From a virus: a stretch of 45,786 bases of DNA. Positions within the stretch are counted from its first letter, which is position 1. Every line of letters starts with the position of its first letter. Location: positions 1-45,786 of the IMG/VR virus record IMGVR_UViG_3300010370_000064; one strand, given 5' to 3'. The notes under the pieces were generated by a model. That model saw only the letters and a program-made list of their open reading frames with translations, searched no databases and had not been told where the DNA came from. The translations under genes were made by a program, and so were the position numbers. Positions 21,998 through 29,838 of this stretch are shown piece by piece.

Positions 21998-22234
21998 ATG
22001 GCTTTTGATCTGGAGCAAACACTTACCACTTGGGATACAGAGTGGGAGCAATCTAAAGCAGACTTTTTAGAGGAGTTGTATGAGCATTATTCCCCCGCTA
22101 ACCACTGCTACACAGGGCTTTATAGTCAATATCAAAAAGATCTGGCAGAATTTGTTAGGGACTGGGATAGGCTTGATCCCAAAGATTTGCGATTTGGTAA
22201 GTCGTGGTTATTCCCTGTACCTACGTATGTTTAA
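21998..22234 (+). CDS. Small hypothetical protein, Trp/Tyr-rich
   Basis: 78 residues from 'MAFDLEQTLTTWDTEWE'; the longer frame from 21941 starts with TTG inside the previous gene and is less likely. It is rich in Trp, Tyr and acidic residues ('WEQSKADFLEELYEHYSPANHCYTGLYSQYQKDLAEFVRDWDRLDP'). It is predicted helical, with no recognised family. Its place among small late genes suggests a virion or packaging accessory. Confidence 0.6.
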   Translation: MAFDLEQTLTTWDTEWEQSKADFLEELYEHYSPANHCYTGLYSQYQKDLAEFVRDWDRLDPKDLRFGKSWLFPVPTYV

Positions 22235-22248
22235 TCGAGTAACTAAGG

Positions 22249-22473
22249 ATGGCTGATCGGGACTATCGAGAAGAGTACGACAGTTATCACGGTAGTGAAA
22301 CTCAGAAAAAGCGGCGGGCTGCTCGAAACAAAGCTCGCCGTCGTTTAGAGCGGGAAGGACGCACTCATAAAGGAGACGGTAAGGATGTTGATCATAAGGA
22401 CCACAATCCTATGAACAATAGTTCGAGTAATATAAGAGTACGTGACCGTTCGGCTAACAGGAGTGATCAGTAA
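22249..22473 (+). CDS. Small HNH-type protein
   Basis: 74 residues. A very basic N-terminal helix 'KKRRAARNKARRRLEREGR' is followed by 'GDGKDVDHKDHNPMNNSSSNIRVRDRSANRS'. This is the minimal phage HNH core: D-H-K-D-x-N-P-x-N-N, S-N-x-R-V, N-R. It lacks zinc cysteines. Such mini-HNH genes commonly sit near head and packaging genes of cyanophages and may act in DNA packaging or as free nucleases. Its stop overlaps the next start. Confidence 0.75.
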   Translation: MADRDYREEYDSYHGSETQKKRRAARNKARRRLEREGRTHKGDGKDVDHKDHNPMNNSSSNIRVRDRSANRSDQ

Positions 22474-22970
22474 TGGCAATCTTGCCTGGGTTTGGATCTA
22501 ATAAGCTTCCTGAGTACGGTCAAGGTCTCCCTACGAACCCCGGTTTGGTTCCCTTGAATCAACAACCCTTAGTCGGGTTGCGTAGGACTCAAGTTTTTGA
22601 CAACGGTGCTCGGGTGTCGGCTCAGATGGAGCACGATCTTGGGGAGTACATGCGGGGTCCCGTTCCCCCCGTGGAATACGCTGAAAGCAATATAAAAAAG
22701 AGCACAGAGTTTACCGGTGTTGCTGGTTATAACCAGCGCAATATTCCGTTAAAAGATAGTCCTGATGATATGAGTCAGCTTGAGTATCTTGTAGCGAACG
22801 ATAAAGCTGGTCCGAACCATCGGATGAATCTACGAAATGCTTTAAATACTACGAATCAGAATTTCTTAAACAAACCCAGTTTTTCTTCTGAGTACCCTCT
22901 TAATATGCACAATATGGTTAACAATTTAATGTACATTGCTAAAGCTAAACTGGATAAAAAGGCCAAGTAA
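22473..22970 (+). CDS. Hypothetical virion-type protein
   Basis: 165 residues, rich in Asn, Pro and Gln, with an unstructured-looking N-terminus ('LPGFGSNKLPEYGQGLPTNPGLVPLNQQP') and a helical C-terminus ('NMHNMVNNLMYIAKAKLDKKAK'). No family recognised. Start overlaps the mini-HNH stop and the next ATG follows directly after the stop. Composition and context suit an internal virion protein (inference). Confidence 0.65.
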   Translation: MAILPGFGSNKLPEYGQGLPTNPGLVPLNQQPLVGLRRTQVFDNGARVSAQMEHDLGEYMRGPVPPVEYAESNIKKSTEFTGVAGYNQRNIPLKDSPDDMSQLEYLVANDKAGPNHRMNLRNALNTTNQNFLNKPSFSSEYPLNMHNMVNNLMYIAKAKLDKKAK

Positions 22971-23102
22971 ATGAGAGACACAGACTTCCCAATCCGCATG
23001 GCCGGTCAGCGGCTGGGGCTCGAACCTTATAAACTGACTGGTATTACCCCCACCGAGTTAACGCGTCGTTTGCGTTATCAAGAAACGTTTCCCCGGACCT
23101 GA
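22971..23102 (+). CDS. 43-residue protein with IRMAGQ element
   Basis: The ATG follows the previous stop with no gap, and TGA is at 23100-23102. The sequence begins M-R-D-T-D-F-P-I-R-M-A-G-Q-R-L-G-L-E and continues with 'YKLTGITPTELTRRLRYQETFPRT'. The I-R-M-A-G-Q element (8-13) matches elements at 1476, 4095, 23105 and 31844. Tight packing between neighbours and the shared element support a real gene despite its length. Function unknown. Confidence 0.6.
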   Translation: MRDTDFPIRMAGQRLGLEPYKLTGITPTELTRRLRYQETFPRT

Positions 23103-23104
23103 TC

Positions 23105-23266
23105 ATGCGTTTTGCTGGAAGTGCTCTTAAGACAAATCCCGCTTCCGTGGGCAAAGTCTCTAACATTATCGCGGGCCAACGCCCCGCACAGAACCCTGGC
23201 TTAGTCGAAGAGATCACTCAAGCCATCACCCCAAAGCTCCAGGAACACCAACGTGGTCAAGCATGA
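23105..23266 (+). CDS. 53-residue protein with MRFAGS / IIAGQ elements
   Basis: The ATG is 2 bases after the previous stop, and TGA at 23264-23266 overlaps the start of ThyX by 14 bases. It starts M-R-F-A-G-S-A-L-K-T and has a second similar element 'NIIAGQRPAQNPG' at 20-32, then a helical 'LVEEITQAITPKLQEHQ'. It resembles the N-terminal element of the 43-residue neighbour. Function unknown; a virion micro-protein is possible. Confidence 0.58.
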   Translation: MRFAGSALKTNPASVGKVSNIIAGQRPAQNPGLVEEITQAITPKLQEHQRGQA

Positions 23267-23963
23267 CGGGCTCCACACGGCCCGGCTAGATTGGATTACT
23301 CCAGAGGCTGAATCTCTGGTTGCGAAGCACGCCCGTGTCTCCACCAAGGATCCCGATCGCGGAGAAGCAGTAAGACTTTTAAAGTACTGTATAAAGCACG
23401 GTCACTGGAGTGTTTTTGAACAGGTCTGTGCTTCGTTTGAAATAATTACGACTCGCGCAGTTTCTCCGCAAATTCTTCGGCATCGTAGTTTTACGTTTCA
23501 GGAAACGAGTCAGCGTTACTGCGATCCTTTAGATATTCTTGAGGTCGTTACTCCCGATGCTCCCCTGTTTGAACTGAGGGCACAGGACACGAAAAACAGG
23601 CAAAACAGTTTTTCCTTTTCTGACGACAAGGTTGAACGTGCCTTCCGGGAGCGTATTACAGATCTGTTTGAGCAGGCTCAGGAGCTGTACTCGGATATGC
23701 TTCAGGTCGGCGTGGCTAAGGAGTGTGCTCGAAATATCCTTCCCCTCTGTGTGCCAACGCGTCTCCACATGATGGGCACTTTGAGGAGTTGGATATTTTA
23801 TGTAGGTTTACGCAACGCCCCTGGCACACAAAAAGAGCATCGCCAGATCGCGCGAGCTATTGGGGACGTTCTTGGCGAACAGGTTCCCACGATCTTTGAG
23901 GCTGTTGTTGAGGCGGCTTACAACGGCAACAACAGCAGTCTTGAAGGCTGGCAACACGTCTAA
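23253..23963 (+). CDS. thyX: Flavin-dependent thymidylate synthase
   Basis: 236 residues from GTG 23253, with AGGA about 8 bases upstream. It converts dUMP to dTMP with methylene-tetrahydrofolate, FAD and NADPH. The ThyX motif R-H-R-x7-S is present at R76-H77-R78...S86, followed by R88-Y89 ('RHRSFTFQETSQRY'). Later blocks 'MMGTLRSWIFYVGLRNAPGTQKEHRQIA' correspond to the family's folate/FAD-binding C-terminal part. Cyanophages often carry thyX to supply thymidine for replication. It is the last gene of the rightward run and is followed by a hairpin terminator. Confidence 0.93.
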   Translation: MVKHDGLHTARLDWITPEAESLVAKHARVSTKDPDRGEAVRLLKYCIKHGHWSVFEQVCASFEIITTRAVSPQILRHRSFTFQETSQRYCDPLDILEVVTPDAPLFELRAQDTKNRQNSFSFSDDKVERAFRERITDLFEQAQELYSDMLQVGVAKECARNILPLCVPTRLHMMGTLRSWIFYVGLRNAPGTQKEHRQIARAIGDVLGEQVPTIFEAVVEAAYNGNNSSLEGWQHV

Positions 23964-23969
23964 AGCGAA

Positions 23970-24000
23970 AGCCGGGCTTGATTAGGCCCGGCTCTTGTTC
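23970..24000 (+). terminator. Hairpin terminator after thyX
   Basis: AGCCGGGC (23970-23977) pairs with GCCCGGCT (23986-23993) around an 8-base loop, followed by TCTTGTTC. The stem is strong and the U-tract is imperfect. It lies 7 bases after the thyX stop and before the convergent gene ending at 24020, so it may serve both strands. Confidence 0.65.
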
Positions 24001-24019
24001 GCCTTCGCGCGTTTCTTAA

Positions 24020-24586
24020 TCATAAGAGTTGATTCCAGGGGTCGGGTCTTTCTTCATTGTTTTTTAATTGTTGTGCTGCAGCTTTCACTGCGTTTTGATT
24101 TGCTTGGGCTTGGTACAACGCGGCTAGCTGTTGTTTTAAAGCAGTGTTTTCCTGGGCTACGGCGTCTGCGTTGCTTTTAGCCCACGCTTGTGCATTTGCC
24201 GTTAACTGCTGCAATACGCTGTTCGTGTGCGGGAAGTCGTATAATACACCTTTATCTGTGTTGATTACCTTCGCGTTCTGAGCTTTACTCAGTGCATCCA
24301 AGAAATTAACAATATCTTCGAGGGGTTGCGCTGAAAGAACACTCATTTGCTGTGGGTTTACGACACCTTTGTTAGTTTCGTAAAGATAACTAAAGGCAGA
24401 TGCCGCTCGGAGCGCTGCGTCCCTTTTTTGTTGTTTCTTACCAGCTCTTGATTCAGTAATTGAGACGCCTGCAAGTGCCCCAGAGGCACAGGCTAGTGTC
24501 GGAGCATAGGCTGAAGGAGCCCACACCAGTGTTCCAATGGCGGTGACTGCGCCAACGCCAACAATACCTGCGATTAATTTTTCCAT
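24020..24586 (-). CDS. Membrane-anchored coiled-coil protein
   Basis: 188 residues. Two hydrophobic segments (4-24 'LIAGIVGVGAVTAIGTLVWAP' and ~29-43 'TLACASGALAGVSI') form a hairpin in the membrane. Later come 'AQAWAKSNADAVAQENTALKQQLAALYQAQANQNAVKAAAQQL', a clear coiled coil, and a Pro/Trp C-terminus. It is the last gene of the leftward replication module and begins 1 base after the primase-helicase stop. It could tether replication complexes to membrane or act in lysis. No family recognised. Confidence 0.65.
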   Translation of the reverse strand: MEKLIAGIVGVGAVTAIGTLVWAPSAYAPTLACASGALAGVSITESRAGKKQQKRDAALRAASAFSYLYETNKGVVNPQQMSVLSAQPLEDIVNFLDALSKAQNAKVINTDKGVLYDFPHTNSVLQQLTANAQAWAKSNADAVAQENTALKQQLAALYQAQANQNAVKAAAQQLKNNEERPDPWNQLL

Positions 24587-24587
24587 T

Positions 24588-27359
24588 TCAATCAGGAGAA
24601 GACGTGTCTTTTACAGGGTCGTGTGCTTTGAAAGCGGGGTCCCAAATTGTTGGGTTTGACGCGTATTCTATAGGTGAAGGCAGCCGCGTGTCACCGCTGG
24701 TAGACCGATCCGTCGTGGGGTCATAAGGGCGTAAACGTAGTCCTGTTACGACTGCTCGACCATTTACGAATTTTGCATCGATGCCTTGAATCTTCAAGAC
24801 GTTGTTTACTGTCTCTTTAAGTCGATCTACAAAGCGAGGTTTTGCGGCGGCTTTATAACCGTTTGATTTAGCGAAGTTTGCGTACGAAGCGTAGATTTCT
24901 GAGAACGCGTTCTTGATGTAGAAACCCCTCTCCTGTTCGTCGATACTGGGTCTAAAGGCGCCCCCGCCAAGCACTGTGTGACTGTTTGGAGCATAGAGAC
25001 AGCACTCTGCCAACCAAGCACAGATAGGGTTATTAAAAACTAGTGCTTCCAGATTGGTTACGTTAAGTTGCGGACAGAACTTAACAGGGTTTGCTAGCAC
25101 CTCGCGCATCTCGTCGTATGTCATCGACAACGCCCACGCGGCTACACCAGGCATTTCCGGCGCGAACTCACCTTCGATTCGATCGTTGAATACACTGATG
25201 AGATTTTTTCTTTTAGAAGGAGCTACTACGTTATTCATAACGATAGTTAGACGGCGCCGTTCTAGACCACTACTGATGTCTGAGGAACTAATGTGCTCGT
25301 TACTTGCGATCGAGACAAGCAGCTCAGGTTTAAAGTTTATGACCTGAGTGCCGTATTTCCTCTCTGCTCTCAGAGTATCTGAAGCAGAAGTCAATTTCTT
25401 TAGAGTATCTAGTCGCTTACTGAATGACGCTTCGTCAGTAAGTAGGAGGAGACGTTTACCGATAAGACTATGAGCTTCAAACCTGTTAGTTTCGATGGTC
25501 TCCAAATCGCTGGTGTGGGTCCCACTAAATCCCGCCAAGGCGATCAATACCTGCTGCAGAGTTGATTTTCCGGATCCACCAGCACCAATTAGATGAAGGA
25601 ATTTCTCGCCAATCGTGTACCCCGTTAATACTGCGCGGCAGAACGCTTGTATGAGGATAACTTTGTCCTGTTCAACAGCCCAGCTGAGCCATGCCAGAAA
25701 CTGAGGGCAGGTTGCTTTGGGGTCGAAATCGTAGGCAAGCTTTGTTTGGAAGAAAAGATCTTTGTTATTACCTGCTTCAAATTTCTCGGTGTTGGTATCG
25801 AATACCCCGTTTTTGAAAGCAACAAGACCTCTGTTTGTTTGCCAAATAGATTTTCTTCCTCCGTCGACTGACTTAAGTAGTTTTGCTTTCAGGATATGAA
25901 ATACCGAACTGACTGTCGCTGAATTGTACTTAGGGAGAACACCAGCCGTTACAAACGTATCAAGTGTTTTAACTACCCTTCTTTTAATATGTTGCTCATC
26001 GTTTATGTACCACACTCCTTCGTCTTCATCGTACGCGAAGAACTCATCTAAACTTGAGTCGAATAGAAACTTATCTCCGTAATTATTTACAATTACGTCT
26101 GCAATATCATTTTCGGAGAACTGTCTGTTCTTTGTCTGTAACTGTATAAGTTGGGCGGGTGTTCCCGGTGTGGAGTTTGTCATACTTTGTGTTTTTGTTG
26201 TTTGTTGTTGTTGAGTTGCTGTTGTAGTCAGGTCGATGTTGCCCGTGGTTAAATCTTCGAAAGTAAGAACTGAATCTACTGGCTTTGGTTTTTGAGTTTT
26301 CAAAGAGTCTTTTACCGTTTTCGGGCAGCACATATCGAACACTGCGCGGTTCGTACTCTTTACCTTTTTCCAAACCGCTAAGTCGCCCTCATCTGAGGCT
26401 ATGGCGATTGCCGGTTGCAGACTCTCCGCGTCATTGACGCTGTTTAGGATCCGATCAAATTTGCCGTCTAGTTCAGGGGCGTACTCGTAGATATTCTCGA
26501 ACACTTGGTTCGCTATGTCAAGGGGGTCTTGCTGACTCGTTACCCCGGACGAGTTCATCCAGTTACACCAGCCGATAATTTCCTTCAGTGCCTGGGCCAT
26601 GGCGAAGGAACGGTCTTCGACCGGATCGCCTTCAAGCATCGCCTGGACTGATCTGCTAAGGAGTCTGGTTAGGTCTACCCCCGTCTGGGACACATCAGCT
26701 TTCAACGCGGCTTCAGCGTCCCTTTGTGAGGCGTCAGCTTTAGGGGAATTTAAATAAGCTACGTAGGCTTCGTCAATTTTATGCGCCGGGATAAACTTTT
26801 CGCTTTTATATATGACTTCAGTCCCTTCTTTTGCGCCGTAAAAAAGGTTAGGAACTTGTGTAGCTCTTATGTCTGATCCCGGTATTTGCTGGGATATGTT
26901 ACGCGTAAGCCATTGGTAAAATTGAGTGTCTAGGATCGGTTTCTCTAAACCAAAAACCAATCGAAAACGCGGCCAGTTTTCTGTATGACTTGGTGAGTAA
27001 TACGCAAAACTTAAGTATTTTTGACACACCTCAAGAGCAAGAGCTTCTTCCTCCGTTAACTCCTGCTTTTGAATTTTATTCCCATCTACGTCTTTGTTAT
27101 CAGCTTGATTGTCTACGTCAACGATTATTAACCCAGCGTGGATACAACCAGTTTCATTTCTTGTTCTTTTTCCGTCTACTAGATGCCAGGCGCACAGACC
27201 ATACCCCTTTAAAGTATCATCAACTATATTTTCTATATTCCCTTCTAAGGCTTCCCAGTTTTCGTTAAACGCCTTGAAGTTTCCGCCTGCAGCTATCTTC
27301 CCGGTAGCCTTATTTACAAATTTAAGGACTGCCTGGTTCCGGCTGTACTGAAACTTCAT
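24588..27359 (-). CDS. Primase-helicase: AEP-type primase plus SF3 (D5-like) helicase
   Basis: 923 residues from ATG 27359, chosen because ACAGGAG lies 6 bases upstream; longer frames start at TTG 27410. The N-terminal part looks like an archaeo-eukaryotic primase: 'AGLIIVDVDN' (D81/D83), 'YYSPSHTENWPRFRLVF' (S-x-H, H125) and 'GSDIRATQVPNLFYG'. A Gln/Thr-rich linker (~370-410) follows. The C-terminal part is a D5-type SF3 helicase: Walker A 'GAGGSGKST' (~592-600), Walker B 'LLLLTDEA' (~637-644), 'LLVSIASNEHI' and 'LERRRLTI'. It would unwind and prime the fork for PolA. It is adjacent to a RecB-like exonuclease in the same operon. Confidence 0.88.
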   Translation of the reverse strand: MKFQYSRNQAVLKFVNKATGKIAAGGNFKAFNENWEALEGNIENIVDDTLKGYGLCAWHLVDGKRTRNETGCIHAGLIIVDVDNQADNKDVDGNKIQKQELTEEEALALEVCQKYLSFAYYSPSHTENWPRFRLVFGLEKPILDTQFYQWLTRNISQQIPGSDIRATQVPNLFYGAKEGTEVIYKSEKFIPAHKIDEAYVAYLNSPKADASQRDAEAALKADVSQTGVDLTRLLSRSVQAMLEGDPVEDRSFAMAQALKEIIGWCNWMNSSGVTSQQDPLDIANQVFENIYEYAPELDGKFDRILNSVNDAESLQPAIAIASDEGDLAVWKKVKSTNRAVFDMCCPKTVKDSLKTQKPKPVDSVLTFEDLTTGNIDLTTTATQQQQTTKTQSMTNSTPGTPAQLIQLQTKNRQFSENDIADVIVNNYGDKFLFDSSLDEFFAYDEDEGVWYINDEQHIKRRVVKTLDTFVTAGVLPKYNSATVSSVFHILKAKLLKSVDGGRKSIWQTNRGLVAFKNGVFDTNTEKFEAGNNKDLFFQTKLAYDFDPKATCPQFLAWLSWAVEQDKVILIQAFCRAVLTGYTIGEKFLHLIGAGGSGKSTLQQVLIALAGFSGTHTSDLETIETNRFEAHSLIGKRLLLLTDEASFSKRLDTLKKLTSASDTLRAERKYGTQVINFKPELLVSIASNEHISSSDISSGLERRRLTIVMNNVVAPSKRKNLISVFNDRIEGEFAPEMPGVAAWALSMTYDEMREVLANPVKFCPQLNVTNLEALVFNNPICAWLAECCLYAPNSHTVLGGGAFRPSIDEQERGFYIKNAFSEIYASYANFAKSNGYKAAAKPRFVDRLKETVNNVLKIQGIDAKFVNGRAVVTGLRLRPYDPTTDRSTSGDTRLPSPIEYASNPTIWDPAFKAHDPVKDTSSPD

Positions 27360-27419
27360 GAGGGTCTCCTGTCCCGCCATTTTGCCACGGGTGCTCAGGC
27401 TTGGCGACAAAAGAAAGCC

Positions 27420-28199
27420 TTAAGCTGCTGAGTGTAGATTGTAAAACTTCTTTAGTATTTCTAGCCACATAACTTCGTGTTTTTCGACATCTTTTTTCCC
27501 AAAAGTGAATACCTGCACGGAGAACTCAGGTATAGAAGTTGACACAATAATCTGTGTCTTATCTATATTTATTCCTAGACATTCTTCTGCCGCTAATTTA
27601 TACGCAGCGAGTTGCAGTTGTGTTTTCTTTAGTTTAAACACTCCAGAAATAAGGGCCTTTCGTAAATTGTCGTTAATGTCAGCTCCCGCTTTCGGGAACT
27701 TAAAACTATAAGGGCCTACAGAAGTCTTAAAGTCCCCTAGTATAGTTTCTCCGTTTTCATCTACGTAAATAATGTCACAGCATCCAGCATATCCGTGACC
27801 TGTTTTTTCGTTATAATAGTGTATTCGACCTACTCCATCTTCCCCTACGTACTTAGACCACTGGGGTTGATTGTAAGGTTTTTCCGACCAGAGAACTTTA
27901 CCGTTCCCTAAAAGCTCCTCCAGTTTCTCTGGCATTCCGTCCCAATAGGGCCGATATTCATTCGGAGGAGATACAGGTAAACCTCTAATCCAATTTTCTG
28001 TAGCAGCGTGGATCCATGTCCCCCGTTCTGCAGCTTTGTCAGCTACACCGGGATTTAGTGCATTCCACGCTGCCAACTTTTGTTGGGTTTCGCCGGACTG
28101 TGTTGCGGATAAAACACTTGTTACGGAAGGGAGAGGTTTAGGAACTCCTGCGCAGTTGTAGTGCCTTAGACCGTTTACAGTTAATCGTGTTTGGGACAC
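27420..28199 (-). CDS. PD-(D/E)XK exonuclease (RecB/Cas4-like)
   Basis: 259 residues from a GTG start. The nuclease motifs are in order: 'RGTWIHAATENWIRG' (G-x-x-x-H), 'GYAGCCDIIYVDENGETILGDFKTS' (D...G-D-F-K, the D-x-K catalytic set) and 'TQLQLAAYKLA' (Q-x-x-x-Y). This is the RecB-family exonuclease layout used by many podoviruses to degrade host DNA and process recombination ends. It is directly upstream of the primase-helicase. No iron-sulfur cysteine cluster is seen, so it is not a true Cas4. Confidence 0.85.
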   Translation of the reverse strand: MSQTRLTVNGLRHYNCAGVPKPLPSVTSVLSATQSGETQQKLAAWNALNPGVADKAAERGTWIHAATENWIRGLPVSPPNEYRPYWDGMPEKLEELLGNGKVLWSEKPYNQPQWSKYVGEDGVGRIHYYNEKTGHGYAGCCDIIYVDENGETILGDFKTSVGPYSFKFPKAGADINDNLRKALISGVFKLKKTQLQLAAYKLAAEECLGINIDKTQIIVSTSIPEFSVQVFTFGKKDVEKHEVMWLEILKKFYNLHSAA

Positions 28200-28239
28200 A
28201 ATAATTGTGCCGAATTAGACCGATCCTAGCGCCTAATCT

Positions 28240-28593
28240 TTAGAAAGTCATTGAAGGAAATTTTGTAGGGGGTTCATCTTCATCCTCATCATCTTCCTCT
28301 GTATCTTCTTCGTCATCTTCATCATCTAAGAAAAATTCTGATTTCTGATATTCGAACTCCTTGCTTCGTTCATTCAGATCTTCGGATAAGCACATTCCTG
28401 CGCAATAGCTCTCCATTACAATCTCTGCGCAGTCAACCGCACTGCGAGCCTCCCCCTCAGGGGAGACACATTCTTGTAGCAGTTGATTAGAAATAAGCAG
28501 AGAGCATATTTTGTCAAGCTTTGCGTTCGTAGCTACTAGCTGATCTAGGATATTTTTTTGAAACCGCTCTAGTTTCTGTGCGCGTGTTGTCAT
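28240..28593 (-). CDS. Hypothetical protein with extreme acidic tail region
   Basis: 117 residues. A helical N-terminus ('KLERFQKNILDQLVATNAKLDKICSLLI') is followed by a Cys-containing middle. Residues ~88-107 are almost entirely Asp/Glu ('FFLDDEDDEEDTEEDDEDED'), then 'EPPTKFPSMTF'. Such acidic tails occur in DNA mimics, in SSB-interacting proteins and in anti-repressors. It overlaps the upstream gene by 4 bases. No family recognised. Confidence 0.6.
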   Translation of the reverse strand: MTTRAQKLERFQKNILDQLVATNAKLDKICSLLISNQLLQECVSPEGEARSAVDCAEIVMESYCAGMCLSEDLNERSKEFEYQKSEFFLDDEDDEEDTEEDDEDEDEPPTKFPSMTF

Positions 28594-29132
28594 TCTGTGA
28601 GAGGAGGTAGAGGGTCAACTCGGTCCCAATCTAAGCCGAATGTTATTTGAGTGCCATCCCGCCAGTTTTCTGGTCTTTGGAACACAAACCAACAGCTTGT
28701 TACAGAGTCCTTGGCAGATCCTATAGCCCTGTAGTTGGGGCGTGGGTTTAGAACGATCATGTTTGAGATCTTGTTCTTCAGCAAGAAAGTCTTTCTACGA
28801 CTAACGGGCTCGATGAAGGATAAGCGATCTAGAACAGCTATACCTTGAGTAGCTATCTGCATACCATACTCTAATATATACTCACTGTATTGATTTTGAC
28901 CCATTGTGCACGCTATGACCCAATCGTAGTTTTTCTTTTTTTCGGACACCCACCAGATGGGGTTCGTGATGTTGTCTTCGTCTGTGTTGGTAGTGACCGA
29001 AAAATTGTGAGATCGAAGATGATCACTGAGAATTCCTAAAGGATCATGGGGAACTAAGACTGTTCCGGTTATGTAGCTGTGCTTGACCAGAGCGTGTGTC
29101 ACACCCTTAGGGATTGTGTAAAACTCAGTCAA
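28590..29132 (-). CDS. Methyltransferase-fold protein lacking the N-P-P-F/Y motif
   Basis: 180 residues. It follows the strand-helix layout of phage class I N6-adenine methylases: 'GTVLVPHDPLGILSDHL', 'SVTTNT', 'YDWVIACTMGQNQYSEYILEYGMQIA', 'GIAVLDRLSFIEPVSRRKTFL', 'NMIVLNPRPNY', 'DSVTSCWFVFQRP'. In active members the strand after 'YD' reads I-V-T-N-P-P-F/Y; here it is I-A-C-T-M-G-Q, so the catalytic motif is gone. The R-L-S-F-(L/I)-E-P and terminal W-F-V-(W/F) blocks remain. It is the second eroded methylase in the window (compare 4360-4938). It may be a decoy, structural subunit or DNA-binding protein. Confidence 0.62.
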   Translation of the reverse strand: MTEFYTIPKGVTHALVKHSYITGTVLVPHDPLGILSDHLRSHNFSVTTNTDEDNITNPIWWVSEKKKNYDWVIACTMGQNQYSEYILEYGMQIATQGIAVLDRLSFIEPVSRRKTFLLKNKISNMIVLNPRPNYRAIGSAKDSVTSCWFVFQRPENWRDGTQITFGLDWDRVDPLPPLTE

Positions 29133-29156
29133 AACTAAAGTTTTTGTTTGGGTTCG

Positions 29157-29489
29157 ATGAGCTTAGCCCGAATTCCGTGGCGCGTCTATCTGATTGGAGG
29201 TATCGTGATCATGTACGTCCTAAAGAATATGTTAAATCTTGCATGGACAACTCCTGAGCAGGACTTCCAGCACCACGCGATCATGCGGGACGCGGACAAG
29301 CTTGATAAGGAGCAGCTTTTAGAGATCTTTGGCGCTGTTCATAAACAGTATCAATTACGTAGTCATCTTTTTTCAAAATTAATTCGTTGGTGTGCCAGAA
29401 ACCAAGTTATTCTCCCGCCTTTGTCCGAGCTACTAGAACCCAATGATTCCTCCCATCCTTTGGAATCAGAACGAAACCTATCCGACTGA
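29157..29489 (+). CDS. Single-pass membrane protein, lone rightward gene
   Basis: 110 residues from ATG 29157; a TTG 9 bases earlier is in frame. Residues ~8-25 'WRVYLIGGIVIMYVLKNML' form a transmembrane helix. The rest is a charged helical domain ('DKLDKEQLLEIFGAVHKQYQLRSHLFSKLIRW'). It is the only rightward gene in a long leftward module. It has no visible Shine-Dalgarno, and its 3' end overlaps the convergent gene 29407-29820 by 83 bases. Function unknown. Confidence 0.6.
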   Translation: MSLARIPWRVYLIGGIVIMYVLKNMLNLAWTTPEQDFQHHAIMRDADKLDKEQLLEIFGAVHKQYQLRSHLFSKLIRWCARNQVILPPLSELLEPNDSSHPLESERNLSD

Positions 29490-29820
29490 GGTATTTAGAC
29501 ATAACCTCTTTTCGTGTCTGAGCGTGGTATGTAATTATTGAAGCCGCTGGATTCTCTTCTATAAAATCTTTAATGAAGCTTAGACATAATCTTAAACAAG
29601 ATAATCCCATCTTGATTTTATTACTTTCTACTTTTTTATAGCGTTTATTTTTTCTGGCGTTAAACCAATCGTTTATTGCTCTTCTGGATTTATTTACTGC
29701 AAGAGAGAGCAGCCACACATCTTCTTGCAGCTCTTCAAAAAATACTACGCATCTGTGACTTTTAACTTTTCCTGCTTTTGTTTTTTTACGCATAAAAAAG
29801 GTGGGCCGAAGCCCACCCAC
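29407..29820 (-). CDS. Hypothetical basic protein whose first codons contain a terminator hairpin
   Basis: 137 residues. The GTG at 29820 has GAGGAG 6 bases upstream (29827-29832), directly after the preceding stop. The next in-frame Met (29793) has no ribosome site and sits right after a hairpin and six U's. The protein is basic, with 'KSHRCVVFFEELQEDVWLLSLAVNKSRRAINDWFNARKNKRYKKVE' and a C-terminal alpha/beta part 'ASIITYHAQTRKEVMSKYLSRIGFVLIPKDGRNHWVLVARTK'. The latter resembles a GNAT-like last strand set, but I cannot assign it. The 3' end overlaps 29157-29489. Confidence 0.6.
   Translation of the reverse strand: MGGLRPTFFMRKKTKAGKVKSHRCVVFFEELQEDVWLLSLAVNKSRRAINDWFNARKNKRYKKVESNKIKMGLSCLRLCLSFIKDFIEENPAASIITYHAQTRKEVMSKYLSRIGFVLIPKDGRNHWVLVARTKAGE
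29794..29817 (-). terminator. UUCG-loop factor-independent terminator inside the 5' end of a gene
   Basis: On the leftward transcript GGTGGGC-TTCG-GCCCACC is followed by TTTTTT (29799-29794). This is a textbook hairpin with the extra-stable UUCG tetraloop. It lies 22 bases after the stop of the gene ending at 29839 and within codons 2-9 of the following gene if that gene starts at GTG 29820. Confidence 0.85.
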
Positions 29821-29838
29821 TCTAGTCTCCTCTCACCT

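Noticed and set aside
27420-28199. Cas4 nuclease
   Set aside because: It has RecB-family motifs but no C-terminal Cys cluster and no CRISPR context.
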